In this document: positions 25,247 to 34,098 of the stretch, one piece after another | Position numbering within the stretch: position 1 is the stretch's first letter | Layout of the letters: each line of letters starts with the position of its first letter | Source of the DNA: Armatimonadota bacterium | GTDB lineage: Bacteria > Armatimonadota > Fimbriimonadia > Fimbriimonadales > GBS-DC | Length of the DNA: 64,000 nt | Assembly: GCA_013359125.1 (NCBI GenBank) | Contig: JABWCR010000003.1 | Location: 1-64,000 of the forward strand | Reading direction: 5' to 3' | Notes under the pieces: model-generated | Databases searched by the model: none | Seen by the model: the letters and a program-made list of their open reading frames with translations, nothing else | What the model was told of the DNA's origin: nothing | Made by a program: the position numbers and the translations under genes

Positions 25247-25792
25247 TTAGTTCAGGCGCGGCTCGGGGGCGCTCGCCTTGGGCTTGTTCCAGGGCATCAG
25301 CGACAAGATCATCCCCATAGGACAGATATTGGTCGCTCCGGCAAAGGTCAATCCAGCGCCGACGAATGCGCTCAAACCGATCCATCCGGGATGGACCGAG
25401 AGCGAGAGGCCGACTCCGGTCAGAATAAGCAGACCAGCGATCAGTCGGACCTGACGCTCCAGCGCCCATCGAGACTGGGTCGAGCGAACGACGGGCAGTC
25501 CTTCGTTCGCCCATGCGGTCGTACCGCCCTCTAGCAGATAGAAGTCGCCCCGATGCGACTTCAGAATCTCGCCGCACATGGCCGCGCGCGTTCCGCTTTG
25601 GCACACCAGAACAAGCGGCTCTTCGGGGTGCATGTCGTCCAGACGGCCCTCTACCTGTTCCAATGGCATGTTGACAGCCATAGGCACATGCCCGGATGCA
25701 TACTCTCCCGGAGATCGGACGTCTATCACTTGAAATTTCTGTCCGCTTTCCAATAATTCTTGCAGTTCCTTCGGCTTCATCAACCCTTGCAT
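25247..25792 (-). CDS. Membrane-anchored rhodanese-domain sulfurtransferase (YgaP-like)
   Basis: A 181-residue protein. Residues 1-105 are a rhodanese domain (VIDVRSPGEYASGHVPMAVN) with the catalytic loop CQSGTRAAM, so sulfur can be carried on that Cys. Residues 115-165 contain two hydrophobic segments and GATNICPMGMIL, the membrane domain seen in YgaP. It sits between nfeD and galT with gaps of 16 and 3 nt. It probably handles sulfane sulfur at the inner membrane; the acceptor is unknown. Confidence 0.92.
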   Translation of the reverse strand: MQGLMKPKELQELLESGQKFQVIDVRSPGEYASGHVPMAVNMPLEQVEGRLDDMHPEEPLVLVCQSGTRAAMCGEILKSHRGDFYLLEGGTTAWANEGLPVVRSTQSRWALERQVRLIAGLLILTGVGLSLSVHPGWIGLSAFVGAGLTFAGATNICPMGMILSLMPWNKPKASAPEPRLN

Positions 25793-25808
25793 TATGTATC
25801 TCCTGATG

Positions 25809-27110
25809 TTATGCGGTATCGGCGGCCATGTCCTCTGCGATCGGTCGGCGCACGATCAGTTTTAGGCCGACAACCGCCTCGACGACCACGCTTTCTCCTA
25901 CGTCTATGGGTGGGTCTTTGGTTTCCGCCGTCCAAAGAGCGCTTTCGACAAAAACCTGTCCCACCGGATCCAACTTTGCCTTGACGACGGCCGTCTTGCC
26001 GATGATCCCCTCTTTGCCGCTCTCTTTCTTGCGTTTTTGCGATCTCCATGCTGCCATGAGCGCGATGGTCATCAGGCCAAAGGTCAGCACGGTCATCACC
26101 GCGATCAGCCACATGCTCAATCGAAAAGCGGGCGAATCGGTTCGGAACAGCAGCACCGATCCCATTACAAAGGACGCGATCGCCCCGGCCGTCAACACTC
26201 CATGTGTCGCCGCAAACAGATCGATGATCACAAGAGCAAAGGCCAAGAGTATCAAGAGGATGCCCAACACGTTAACCGGCAGCACCGACCACGCATAGAG
26301 CGCCAACAGCAACGAGATGACGCCCACGACGCCCGGCAGCGTCGCGCCCGGATTCTGAAGTTCGCCGATCAAGCCATAGAACATCAGCAAAATGAGCACG
26401 TAAAAGACGGCCGGGGTTGCAATGAAGATCAGGAACGCCTCTGCCGTCGTCTTGGGGATGTCGATCGGCTGCTTGCCCTTGGTCGAGAGCGCGATCTCTG
26501 TGCCCGATGCCAGTTTTACGGTCTTTCCATCGATCTGCCCTAACAGATCTTGCATATCGACGGCGATCAGATCGACGACTTTCTTGCTGGTCGCGTCCTT
26601 CTCGTTGAGCACTTTGCTCTCCGAGACCGCCAGCTCGGCCCACTCTTTGTTTCTTCCGCGCTGTTCGGCTATGGATCGCGCAAAGGCAACGGCGTCGTTT
26701 GTAACCTTCTTGGCCATCTCGCCTTCAATGTCTTTCCCGTCGCCAGAGACGGGGTGCGCAGCACCGATCCGGGTGCCGGGGGCCATGGCTGCCACGTGCC
26801 CTGCCATGGTGATGAAGACTCCTGCCGACCCTGCGCGCGAGCCCGACGGCGACACATAGACGACGACCGGAATGGGGCTGTTGAGGAAGAGTTGGACGAC
26901 GCGCTTCATGGCCTCCATCTCGCCGCCCGGAGTGTCCAGCAGCATGATGAAGCACTCAGCGCCCTTCTCGACCGCCTCCGTATGGGCGCGAACGACATAG
27001 TCGGCCGTCGCCCGCGTTACGATCTCCTCAAACTTGATCGAATAGACGGGACGCTGAGACCATGCGCTGACGGCGACCAGCCACAACAGCATCCAAACGG
27101 CACGTTTCAT
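25809..27110 (-). CDS. NfeD-type membrane serine protease (ClpP/SppA-like domain plus NfeD domain)
   Basis: A 433-residue protein. A signal peptide is followed by a ClpP-fold protease domain (MLLDTPGGEMEAMKRVVQLF) with the presumed nucleophile Ser in GSRAGSAGVFI. About four membrane segments occupy ~230-370, and the C-terminal NfeD OB-fold reads IIGKTAVVKAKLDPVGQVFVES. Proteins of this build (NfeD1b) often accompany stomatin-like proteins and act in membrane protein quality control; no stomatin gene is next to it here. It is the third gene of the fba operon, 7 nt after its upstream neighbour. Confidence 0.9.
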   Translation of the reverse strand: MKRAVWMLLWLVAVSAWSQRPVYSIKFEEIVTRATADYVVRAHTEAVEKGAECFIMLLDTPGGEMEAMKRVVQLFLNSPIPVVVYVSPSGSRAGSAGVFITMAGHVAAMAPGTRIGAAHPVSGDGKDIEGEMAKKVTNDAVAFARSIAEQRGRNKEWAELAVSESKVLNEKDATSKKVVDLIAVDMQDLLGQIDGKTVKLASGTEIALSTKGKQPIDIPKTTAEAFLIFIATPAVFYVLILLMFYGLIGELQNPGATLPGVVGVISLLLALYAWSVLPVNVLGILLILLAFALVIIDLFAATHGVLTAGAIASFVMGSVLLFRTDSPAFRLSMWLIAVMTVLTFGLMTIALMAAWRSQKRKKESGKEGIIGKTAVVKAKLDPVGQVFVESALWTAETKDPPIDVGESVVVEAVVGLKLIVRRPIAEDMAADTA

Positions 27111-27117
27111 GGCAAGA

Positions 27118-28239
27118 CTATTGTACCGGTTTCTTAGCCGGCGCCTTCGCAGGCTCGCGTCCTTCTGGGTAAAGGATCATCCGCGTCATCAGATCCTTGC
27201 CCGATTTGCCTTTCTTTCGATAGAGCGTCGCTTCGACCGGCGGTATGATTTCGGTAACGGGTGTTTCTTTGCCCTTGATCAAGAACTTGCTCCCGTCGTC
27301 ATACTCGACCTCGATCTCCGATCCATTCTTAGTAACGAACACCAAGGTGCGCCAACGCTCGTCGATGCTCTTTAGTAGTCCGGCCACGGTCGGAGTGAAG
27401 GGCTCTTTTGGTGCTACAGTTGGGATTGCGGGAGCCATTGCAGCCTCGGCGCCGCTTGGGGGATAGAGGATGACCTTGGCCGCGATCTCGCCTTTTTTCT
27501 CAATGCTCGCTTCGACGGGAACGGCGACGTCTTTGGGCTGGATCGTCTTGCCGGAAAGCAGAAACAGCGTCGATTGGTCGAAGGCGATCAAAGCGTCGGC
27601 CTTTCCTGCCAGCGCGAAGCGCAGCCTTTTGCCCGTTTGATCGACGCCTTTCAACAGCCCTCGCTCGGCGGTCGGCTTTGCGACGGCTGCTGCTTGCGCC
27701 GCATCGCTAACCTTGAGCAGCGTGGTTTCCAAATTGCTCAGCAATCGGGGCGAAACGTGCACCAAATCGCCCTTCTCAAACTCCTCCATGGTCGCAGGCT
27801 TGCCCTGCTTGGTGATCGCGGTCTTGTCGCTAATTCGATAGGTGAACTTGGCGCCGTCGGGGAACTTCACTTCGACCGTCTCGTCTTCGATCGATTCTAA
27901 AGTCGCTTTGTGCTCGCCTCGTCGAATCGCGTCCAGCCACTTTGCGGTCTCCAGATCGGCCATCTCGCGGATGTGATCCCCTGCGTTCGTGCGCACGCTC
28001 ATGCGCACTCGCACCGTCTTGCCGACCTGCTTTTTGAAATCCTCTTGAGTAACGGGCTTCTTGTCCGCCCAAAGCTTCGCGCTCTTTCCCAAGGGCACGG
28101 TCTGCTCTGCGCCGCCTCGCTTCTGAACAACTGCCTCGCTCTCTTTCGGGTCCAGCTTGATCAGCTTCGCGTCAAAAATCTCGGTATCGGCCAGTGCGAC
28201 GCCTGATAGAAGCAGCAGACCAATCGCCGCTCGGATCAT
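27118..28239 (-). CDS. Secreted repeat protein of unknown function
   Basis: A 373-residue protein with a signal peptide (MIRAAIGLLLLSGVALA). The body has about four related ~75-residue beta-rich units, each with a hydrophobic strand, a Lys/Asp-rich turn and a KVILYP or RMILYP ending (AAKVILYPPSG, MTRMILYPEG). The units resemble small OB- or DUF5666-like barrels. The C-terminus is Lys/Pro/Ala-rich. No catalytic residues stand out. It lies between fba and nfeD with gaps of 6 and 7 nt, so it should be expressed with them. Confidence 0.8.
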   Translation of the reverse strand: MIRAAIGLLLLSGVALADTEIFDAKLIKLDPKESEAVVQKRGGAEQTVPLGKSAKLWADKKPVTQEDFKKQVGKTVRVRMSVRTNAGDHIREMADLETAKWLDAIRRGEHKATLESIEDETVEVKFPDGAKFTYRISDKTAITKQGKPATMEEFEKGDLVHVSPRLLSNLETTLLKVSDAAQAAAVAKPTAERGLLKGVDQTGKRLRFALAGKADALIAFDQSTLFLLSGKTIQPKDVAVPVEASIEKKGEIAAKVILYPPSGAEAAMAPAIPTVAPKEPFTPTVAGLLKSIDERWRTLVFVTKNGSEIEVEYDDGSKFLIKGKETPVTEIIPPVEATLYRKKGKSGKDLMTRMILYPEGREPAKAPAKKPVQ

Positions 28240-28245
28240 CCGTGA

Positions 28246-29154
28246 TCACCGCCTTACGTTGACAAGGATTTCGCGAATCTTCTCGCAGATCGAGATGGCT
28301 TGGTCGTAGGGCCGCTGCCAGATGTTGCGGCCAAAGATCAACCCGGTGGCGCCCGCCTCCATCGTCAGCTGGATCTTGCGCAATACGGCCTCGTCCTCGC
28401 CCTTCTCGCCGCCCGAAAGGATGACAAGGGTCTTAAACGCCGACGCGACGACGCGACGGATCATCGCGTCGTCGCTCTCTTCCAATTCGTTGTAGGGTTT
28501 GGGGTGATTGGCCCGCTTCTCTGGCGGAGGCAGCTTAGGAAAGTTCACTTTTACTACGTCTGCACCCAATTCCGCAGCCGTCCGAGCCGCATAATCGATC
28601 GCCCACAGCGAATCGCGACCGCCCCTTGCCTCCACAGCGTCGCCTCGCGGATAGGCCCAAACCACCACCGGCATCCCATACCGCTCGGCCTCGGATCGAA
28701 CCTCCATGAACTGATGAAAGTCTTCATCCTGGCGCGAAGAACCCACATACAGCGTGTAGCCCACCGCGTCGGCGCCCAGTCGAACCGCCTCCTCAACCCT
28801 TGAATTGAGCGGCGACAGCGGATGCGCGTCGGAGGGGACTTCCGTCTTGCCGTTCAGTTTCAGAATCAAAGGCACCTCGCCCGCAAACCGTCCGATGAAC
28901 TTTTCCGATGTGCCGTATTGGAAAGCGACCGCGGAGAAACCGGCATCCTTGGCCAGGCTCAATATATAAGCCGGATCGGCCGACACCGGATTGGGGAAGA
29001 AGTCTCTTGGCCCGTGCTCTAGTCCCTGATCGTACGGCAGCACCATCAGCGTTCCATGGCCCGGGCCGTACTTATAGAGCAATCGATGCAATCGTGCGCG
29101 CTTGCCCGCGCTCAAGTGATCCATATCCGCCAAAGTCAGCGCCTTAACAGCCAT
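28246..29154 (-). CDS. fbaB: Class I fructose-bisphosphate aldolase (DhnA/FbaB type)
   Basis: A 302-residue TIM-barrel aldolase for cleavage or synthesis of fructose-1,6-bisphosphate in glycolysis and gluconeogenesis. Motifs of the DhnA-type branch are GTLMVLPYDQGLEHGP near the N-terminus, the Schiff-base strand DVVKVNFPK with its Lys, and the phosphate-binding SGGEKGEDE and GLIFGRNIWQRP loops. It heads a six-gene minus-strand unit ending with aspA and is divergent from acs. An AroFGH-like or transaldolase-like function is less likely given these loops. Confidence 0.92.
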   Translation of the reverse strand: MAVKALTLADMDHLSAGKRARLHRLLYKYGPGHGTLMVLPYDQGLEHGPRDFFPNPVSADPAYILSLAKDAGFSAVAFQYGTSEKFIGRFAGEVPLILKLNGKTEVPSDAHPLSPLNSRVEEAVRLGADAVGYTLYVGSSRQDEDFHQFMEVRSEAERYGMPVVVWAYPRGDAVEARGGRDSLWAIDYAARTAAELGADVVKVNFPKLPPPEKRANHPKPYNELEESDDAMIRRVVASAFKTLVILSGGEKGEDEAVLRKIQLTMEAGATGLIFGRNIWQRPYDQAISICEKIREILVNVRR

Positions 29155-29188
29155 ATCCGTGCCCTCCGCCTGCCAAAAAGTTTAGCGA

Positions 29189-29207
29189 ATTATACCTGCG
29201 ACAGGTA
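29189..29207. promoter_or_regulatory. fba -10 box overlapping a 15-bp palindrome between fba and acs
   Basis: The minus strand carries TATAAT (plus 29189-29194), 34 nt upstream of the fba start. It overlaps TACCTGCGACAGGTA (29193-29207), a perfect 6+3+6 palindrome. A repressor bound there would block the fba promoter and could influence acs, whose start is 35 nt away on the other strand. Confidence 0.5.
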
Positions 29208-29241
29208 GGAAGCGCTCGTCGCCGCGTCGAAACATCGCCCC

Positions 29242-31194
29242 ATGAGTCAAGACGCGATCGATGCCCTTTTGCAAGAAGAGCGGGCCTTTTCGCCCTCGGC
29301 AGAATTTGTTGCCCAAGCCAATGCGAACGACCCCGCGATCTATGACCGCACGGCAGGCGACTATGAAGCATTTTGGGCGGAGCAGGCCAAGCGGTTGGAA
29401 TGGATCGAGCCCTGGCGCGCCGTGCTGGAATGGTCGCCTCCCAACGCCAAGTGGTTTCTTGGAGGCAAGCTGAACGCCTCGGCCAACTGCTTAGATCGTC
29501 ATGTAAAAACTTGGCGCAGAAACAAGGCCGCCCTGATTTGGGAGGGCGAGCCGGGCGACGAGCGCGTATTGACCTATGCCGACCTGTATCGGGAGACCTG
29601 CAAGTTCGCCAACGTGCTCAAATCGCTTGGCGTCAAAAAGGGCGATCGCGTCTGCATCTATATGGGGCTGGTGCCCGAAGTGGTGGTCGCCATGCTCGCC
29701 TGCGCCCGCATCGGCGCGCCCCACTCGGTCGTCTTTGGCGGCTTCAGCGCCGAAAGCCTGGTCGATCGCATCAATGACGCGGAGTCCAACGTGCTGATTA
29801 CCGCGGACGGCGGATGGCGCAGAGGCTCGATCGTTCCGCTAAAGAAGAACGCCGACGAGGCTCTGGCCAGGTGCCCCACGATAAAACATTGCGTCGTACT
29901 GAAGCGCATCGGCGATGAGATTCCGGTCCACATGGAGCCGAACCGGGACGTTTGGTGGCACGAAGCGATGCAGGATGCCAGCCGCGATTGCGAGCCGGAA
30001 CCGATGGACTCGGAGGACCTGCTCTACCTGCTCTACACCTCCGGCTCCACAGGCAAGCCCAAGGGCATCATGCACACTACGGGCGGCTACATGACCGGCG
30101 TAACGGCCACCTCGCACTATGTGTTCGACCTGAAGGAAGAAGACGTGTTTTGGTGCACGGCGGACGTCGGCTGGGTAACCGGGCATAGCTATATCGTCTA
30201 CGGCCCGCTCTCCAACGGCGCTTCTTGCATCATCTACGAGGGCGCGCCCGACTATCCCGACCGCGACCGATTTTGGCAAATGGTCGCCAAGTATCGGCCG
30301 ACCGTGTTTTACACCGCCCCCACCGCCATCCGAGCCTTTATGAAATGGGGCGACCACTACCCGGCCAAGCACGACCTTTCATCGCTGCGACTGCTGGGCA
30401 CGGTCGGCGAGCCGATAAACCCGGAAGCCTGGATGTGGTACCACAAGCACATCGGGCGCGAGCGGTGTCCCATCGTCGATACTTGGTGGCAGACCGAAAC
30501 CGGCTCGATCTTGATAACGCCGCTGCCAGGACTGGTCGCCACCAAGCCAGGATCGGCCACCAAGGCCTTCCCCGGCATCTTTCCTCAAGTCTTGGACGCC
30601 GAAGGCAATCCCGTTCCGCCCGGCAAGGGCGGCTACCTGGCGCTCACCAAGCCTTGGCCCTCAATGCTACGGGGCATCTATGGCGATCCAGAGCGGTTTA
30701 GGGAAGTCTACTGGTCCAAGTATCCGGGCATCTACTTTACCGGGGACGGCGCTCGCCAAGACGAGGACGGCTATTTTTGGCTGATGGGTCGCGTGGACGA
30801 CGTGATCAACGTCTCCGGCCATCGCCTTTCCACCATGGAGGTCGAGAGCGCATTGGTCGATCATCCCGCCGTAGCCGAAGCGGCCGCGATCGGGAAGAAC
30901 CACGAGATGAAGGGACAGGCCGTCGCCGTATTCGTAACCATACGCGAAGGGTTCGAGATGACCGACGCGCTGAAGGACGACCTAAAGGCGCACGTCGTTA
31001 TGAAAATCGGCGCGCTGGCCCGGCCGGACGACGTGATCTTTAGCGCCGATCTGCCCAAAACGCGCAGCGGCAAGATCATGCGGCGTCTGCTTCGAGACGT
31101 AGCCGAGGGACGCGCCTTAGGCGATACGACGACTCTGGCCGACCCGACCGTCGTCGCCGCCCTTAAAGAAAAGTACGAAGGGCAAGAGGATTAG
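29242..31194 (+). CDS. acs: Acetyl-coenzyme A synthetase (AMP-forming)
   Basis: Activates acetate to acetyl-CoA through acetyl-AMP. It is 650 residues, the family norm. Motifs include the P-loop-like [15 protein letters not shown], the acetate-pocket segment [46 protein letters not shown] and the C-terminal [13 protein letters not shown], whose Lys is the regulatory acetylation site in relatives. It is transcribed alone, divergent from the fba operon, and its stop shares TTAG with the opposing damaged gene. No Shine-Dalgarno sequence is obvious before ATG 29242. Confidence 0.97.
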   Translation: MSQDAIDALLQEERAFSPSAEFVAQANANDPAIYDRTAGDYEAFWAEQAKRLEWIEPWRAVLEWSPPNAKWFLGGKLNASANCLDRHVKTWRRNKAALIWEGEPGDERVLTYADLYRETCKFANVLKSLGVKKGDRVCIYMGLVPEVVVAMLACARIGAPHSVVFGGFSAESLVDRINDAESNVLITADGGWRRGSIVPLKKNADEALARCPTIKHCVVLKRIGDEIPVHMEPNRDVWWHEAMQDASRDCEPEPMDSEDLLYLLYTSGSTGKPKGIMHTTGGYMTGVTATSHYVFDLKEEDVFWCTADVGWVTGHSYIVYGPLSNGASCIIYEGAPDYPDRDRFWQMVAKYRPTVFYTAPTAIRAFMKWGDHYPAKHDLSSLRLLGTVGEPINPEAWMWYHKHIGRERCPIVDTWWQTETGSILITPLPGLVATKPGSATKAFPGIFPQVLDAEGNPVPPGKGGYLALTKPWPSMLRGIYGDPERFREVYWSKYPGIYFTGDGARQDEDGYFWLMGRVDDVINVSGHRLSTMEVESALVDHPAVAEAAAIGKNHEMKGQAVAVFVTIREGFEMTDALKDDLKAHVVMKIGALARPDDVIFSADLPKTRSGKIMRRLLRDVAEGRALGDTTTLADPTVVAALKEKYEGQED

Positions 31195-32183
31195 GCGGGG
31201 ATTCTGGACAGTCGCCGGCGAGCAAGCACGGCCAAGGACGCGGGCTCCGGCACGACATAGGTCCACATGACCGCTTCCGCGCGGCCGCCGAAGCGCGAGT
31301 TGTAGGCCGTGCCGTTCCATAAAACCGCCTTGCGCGTCGGCCAAAAGGCCCAGCCGACCTGATAGTCGCCGAACAGGTCGTTGATCTGCGATTCGCGGGC
31401 TCCCGCCGGGTGCAGATCGACGAAGCTTTCGGCCGTGCCGTACCAGAGCGCGGCATGGCTGCGCGCGCCTGCGCCGGTTATCATACTCGCCCAGCCGCCC
31501 TGCCGGCCGCTGTGGGCGCTCAGCGCGACGGACGAACTGGCGCCGGCCGGATGGATGAGTTGAAAACTGCTCGCGCTGCCGCGCCAAATGCAGGCCTTGT
31601 TGTCGGCATGTCCCGCTTGAATCTCGCCGTCCGTACCATAAGCGTCGGAATGGAACCAATCGCCGAAAGGATGCTATCGCACGAAGCTCGACGCAGAACC
31701 GCGCCAGAGCGCCGCACGATTGTTCAAGAGATCGTTCGGGTCGCCGTATCGGACGGTTCCCGCCTGCTGCCCTCCGCCGACGCCGTAAGCGGCCGAAAAC
31801 GTCGCGTTAGGCTGATGGAGATCTGTAAACGCAACTGAGTTGCCGTTGTCGTTCAATGTCCACAACGCGGCATGGCTAACATCCGAGATTCGCACATTGC
31901 CGACGACGTTCCTCCCACGCATATGGAGTACGCGCCCAGAGGACGCATTCGGCGGCGCTAGGATAATCGTCGAACCGGACGGAGCGAGCAAACCCGGCAT
32001 AGTGGCACCGCCATCGTTGATCGACGCCCCCGCAAACCCTGAACCTGTGCCATGGCCCCAGGTCTGAACCGCCGAGTCGGGATGCAGGCTGATCGCCCGC
32101 CACTGGGCAACAGCTGAAGGGCCTGCAAGAAAGGCGCAGCCAAACACGAACACAATCGCCCAGATTCGGTTCCAGCTAGACAT
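31191..32183 (-). pseudogene. PEP-CTERM-type secreted repeat protein interrupted by an in-frame amber codon
   Basis: One continuous frame runs from ATG 32183 to TAA 31191 (330 residues) except for a single TAG at 31674-31676 after codon 169. It has a signal peptide (MSSWNRIWAIVFVFGCAFLAG). Repeats of the form ALWRGSASSFv.LHPaGA occur on both sides of the stop, proving one ancestral gene: AALWRGSASSFVR then stop, later CIWRGSASSFQLIHPAGA and ALWYGTAESFVDLHPAGA. The end YVVPEPASLAVLARRRL resembles a PEP-CTERM sorting signal, but its hydrophobic helix is unusually short. Stop plus eroded tail suggest a pseudogene; readthrough or a sequencing error remain possible. Confidence 0.75.
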
Positions 32184-33090
32184 GCACACATTGTGCCGCA
32201 GCACCAACCGAACCACCATCGACGCCAACGGCGAAACGTACACGGTTACCTTCGCTACCAACGCCGGCATGACGACGCGCATCGAGAACTTCGTTATCAC
32301 AGGGGCGACTGCAAGCGGCATCCAGATCATCGGAAACTCGACCCATCAGCCGACGCCGATCGTCGCAGGCTGCATCATTGAACAAAATCAAGCGACCTTA
32401 GGCGGCGGTATCTACGTTGAATATGCCAGTCCAACGATTACTGGGAACCGCATCCTGAACAACACGGCCAGCGGCGCGGGCGGAGGCATCTACGCGATCG
32501 GGGCGAGCAATGGCAGCGAGCCGGTGATCGCCGACAATCTCATCGAAGGCAATGTCGCCGGCGGCACCGGAGGAGGCGGCGGAATCTACTCCTTCCAGAC
32601 CAACCCGTCCATTCTCAACAACACTTTTATTCGCAACTCTGGGGCTACTAAAGGCGGCGCTATCAAGTTGAAGTTGGCAGACCCCGCAACGCTGATCAAC
32701 AACATTGTGGCTTGGAGCGAGACTCACAACGGCATCTTCGTCGAGGACGACTGCGACAATGTCGAGATTGGCTACACATGCTTCCACGACAACGGCGTCA
32801 ACATCGAGGAACAGCAGGCTGGCGATGTGACCGAACACCATACTCTTCAGGGCGATCCCGATCCCCTGATCGTCTGTGGATTTCATCTCGCCGACGGTTC
32901 GCCGTGCCGCGATGCAGGCGACAACGGCGCGTTCGTCAGCGGCGACAAAGACATCGACGGCCACGATCGGATCATCAACGACGTCATCGATATCGGCGCG
33001 GATGAGTATGTCGCCGACGTGGACGGCGATGGTTGCGTCGACGACACCGATCTGGCGATGGTGTTGACCGCGTTCGGCTTTGGCTGTTGA
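32182..33090 (+). CDS. Right-handed beta-helix protein with dockerin-like tail, probably 5'-truncated
   Basis: A 302-residue frame with parallel beta-helix repeats (GGGIYVEYASPTITGNRIL, GGGIYSFQTNPSILNN), then the closing motif SPCRDAGDNGAF and DIGADEY typical of choice-of-anchor/pectin-lyase-like surface proteins. It ends in a dockerin-like loop DVDGDGCVDDTDLAMVL and FGFGC. No signal peptide or ribosome-binding site precedes the first ATG, which lies within CATG shared with the start of the divergent damaged gene. The protein begins in mid-strand (TTIDANGETYTVTF), so the export signal and first coils have probably been lost. It could be a pseudogene. Confidence 0.65.
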   Translation: MHTLCRSTNRTTIDANGETYTVTFATNAGMTTRIENFVITGATASGIQIIGNSTHQPTPIVAGCIIEQNQATLGGGIYVEYASPTITGNRILNNTASGAGGGIYAIGASNGSEPVIADNLIEGNVAGGTGGGGGIYSFQTNPSILNNTFIRNSGATKGGAIKLKLADPATLINNIVAWSETHNGIFVEDDCDNVEIGYTCFHDNGVNIEEQQAGDVTEHHTLQGDPDPLIVCGFHLADGSPCRDAGDNGAFVSGDKDIDGHDRIINDVIDIGADEYVADVDGDGCVDDTDLAMVLTAFGFGC

Positions 33091-33100
33091 TCAACTGCTG

Positions 33101-33127
33101 AGTCCGGGCCGTAGTCTGGCCCGGACT
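33101..33127 (+). terminator. Hairpin after the beta-helix gene
   Basis: AGTCCGGGCC (33101-33110) pairs with GGCCCGGACT (33118-33127), a perfect 10-bp stem with a 7-nt loop, 11 nt after the stop codon. No T-tract follows. Confidence 0.5.
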
Positions 33128-33165
33128 GCCTTCAGGAGACTGACAAAAACGGCCAGGCCCGGCGC

Positions 33166-33171
33166 TATAAT
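33166..33171 (+). promoter_or_regulatory. -10 box TATAAT of the YdjC/PHP pair
   Basis: GCGCTATAATCT ends 27 nt before ATG 33199, and AGGAGGG (33184-33190) serves as ribosome-binding site. The same arrangement, GCGCTATAATCT then AGGAGG, recurs at 48988-49015. Confidence 0.6.
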
Positions 33172-33198
33172 CTCATCAAGCCCAGGAGGGACATCGCC

Positions 33199-34098
33199 AT
33201 GCCGCGTAGAGCGACCGACTCTGAACTGCTGACCAAGTTAGGCTACAAGCCGGACGATAAGCTCCTGGTTCTTCATGCGGATGACCTGGGTATGTGCCGC
33301 TCGGTCAATGCCGCCTCCATCGCCGCGCTCACCAAAGGCATCGTTTCCAGCGCGAGCGTGATGGTTCCGTGCCCCTGGTTTCCCGCCATGGCCGCCTGGG
33401 CAAAGACCAATCCTGATGCCGATTTGGGGCTGCACCTGACTCTGACCAGCGAATGGCAGCATTATCGATGGCGGCCCGTCGCCTCGATCGACAAGGTGAA
33501 AGGCCTGCTGGATCAGGACGGTTTCATGCATCGCAAAGTGGAGGACGTCGTCAAGCGCGCCTCGCCGCAAGAGGTCGAGATCGAGGTGAGAGCGCAGATC
33601 GAGCGCGCGCTTCACTTTGGCATGAAGCCGACGCACCTCGACTCACACATGGGTACGCTCTTTGCCGATCCGCGCTTCTTCGAGGTCTATGTCAAATTGG
33701 GGCGCGAATATCGGATCATGCCGATGCTGATGGAGGACACGCCCGAAACCTTGCTGATGGCCGCCGCGCTGGGTATCGATTACAAACCGATCCACAAGAG
33801 GCTGAAGGAGCAGAAGTTCGTGATGATAGACCGATTGCACACGGGCGAGAACGGAGCGGACGAAGCCGACCGCAAGCGCAAGTTCGACGCCTATTTGGCC
33901 GCGCTCAAGCCGGGCGTGAGCGAGATCATCGTGCACCTGAGCGGGGACGAAGCGGAGATTCGAGAAATCACGGGCAATTGGCGCAATCGTTTTATTGAAG
34001 GCCGGGTCTGCGTCGACCCCGAAATGCGCCAGATGATCGACCGGCACGGGGTGAAGCTGATCGGATATCGCGAGCTGGCGCGAGCGTGGGCGGTATGA
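33199..34098 (+). CDS. YdjC/ChbG-family carbohydrate deacetylase
   Basis: A 299-residue TIM-barrel-like deacetylase that removes acetyl groups from N-acetylated sugars (chitin oligosaccharides or hopanoid-linked sugars in known members). Metal-site motifs: HADDLGMCRSVN with the Asp pair, DLGLHLTLTSEW with its His, and THLDSHMGTLF with two His. The start has AGGAGGG about 8 nt upstream. Its stop overlaps the PHP gene start as ATGA, so the two are translationally coupled. The substrate is not indicated by neighbours. Confidence 0.92.
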   Translation: MPRRATDSELLTKLGYKPDDKLLVLHADDLGMCRSVNAASIAALTKGIVSSASVMVPCPWFPAMAAWAKTNPDADLGLHLTLTSEWQHYRWRPVASIDKVKGLLDQDGFMHRKVEDVVKRASPQEVEIEVRAQIERALHFGMKPTHLDSHMGTLFADPRFFEVYVKLGREYRIMPMLMEDTPETLLMAAALGIDYKPIHKRLKEQKFVMIDRLHTGENGADEADRKRKFDAYLAALKPGVSEIIVHLSGDEAEIREITGNWRNRFIEGRVCVDPEMRQMIDRHGVKLIGYRELARAWAV

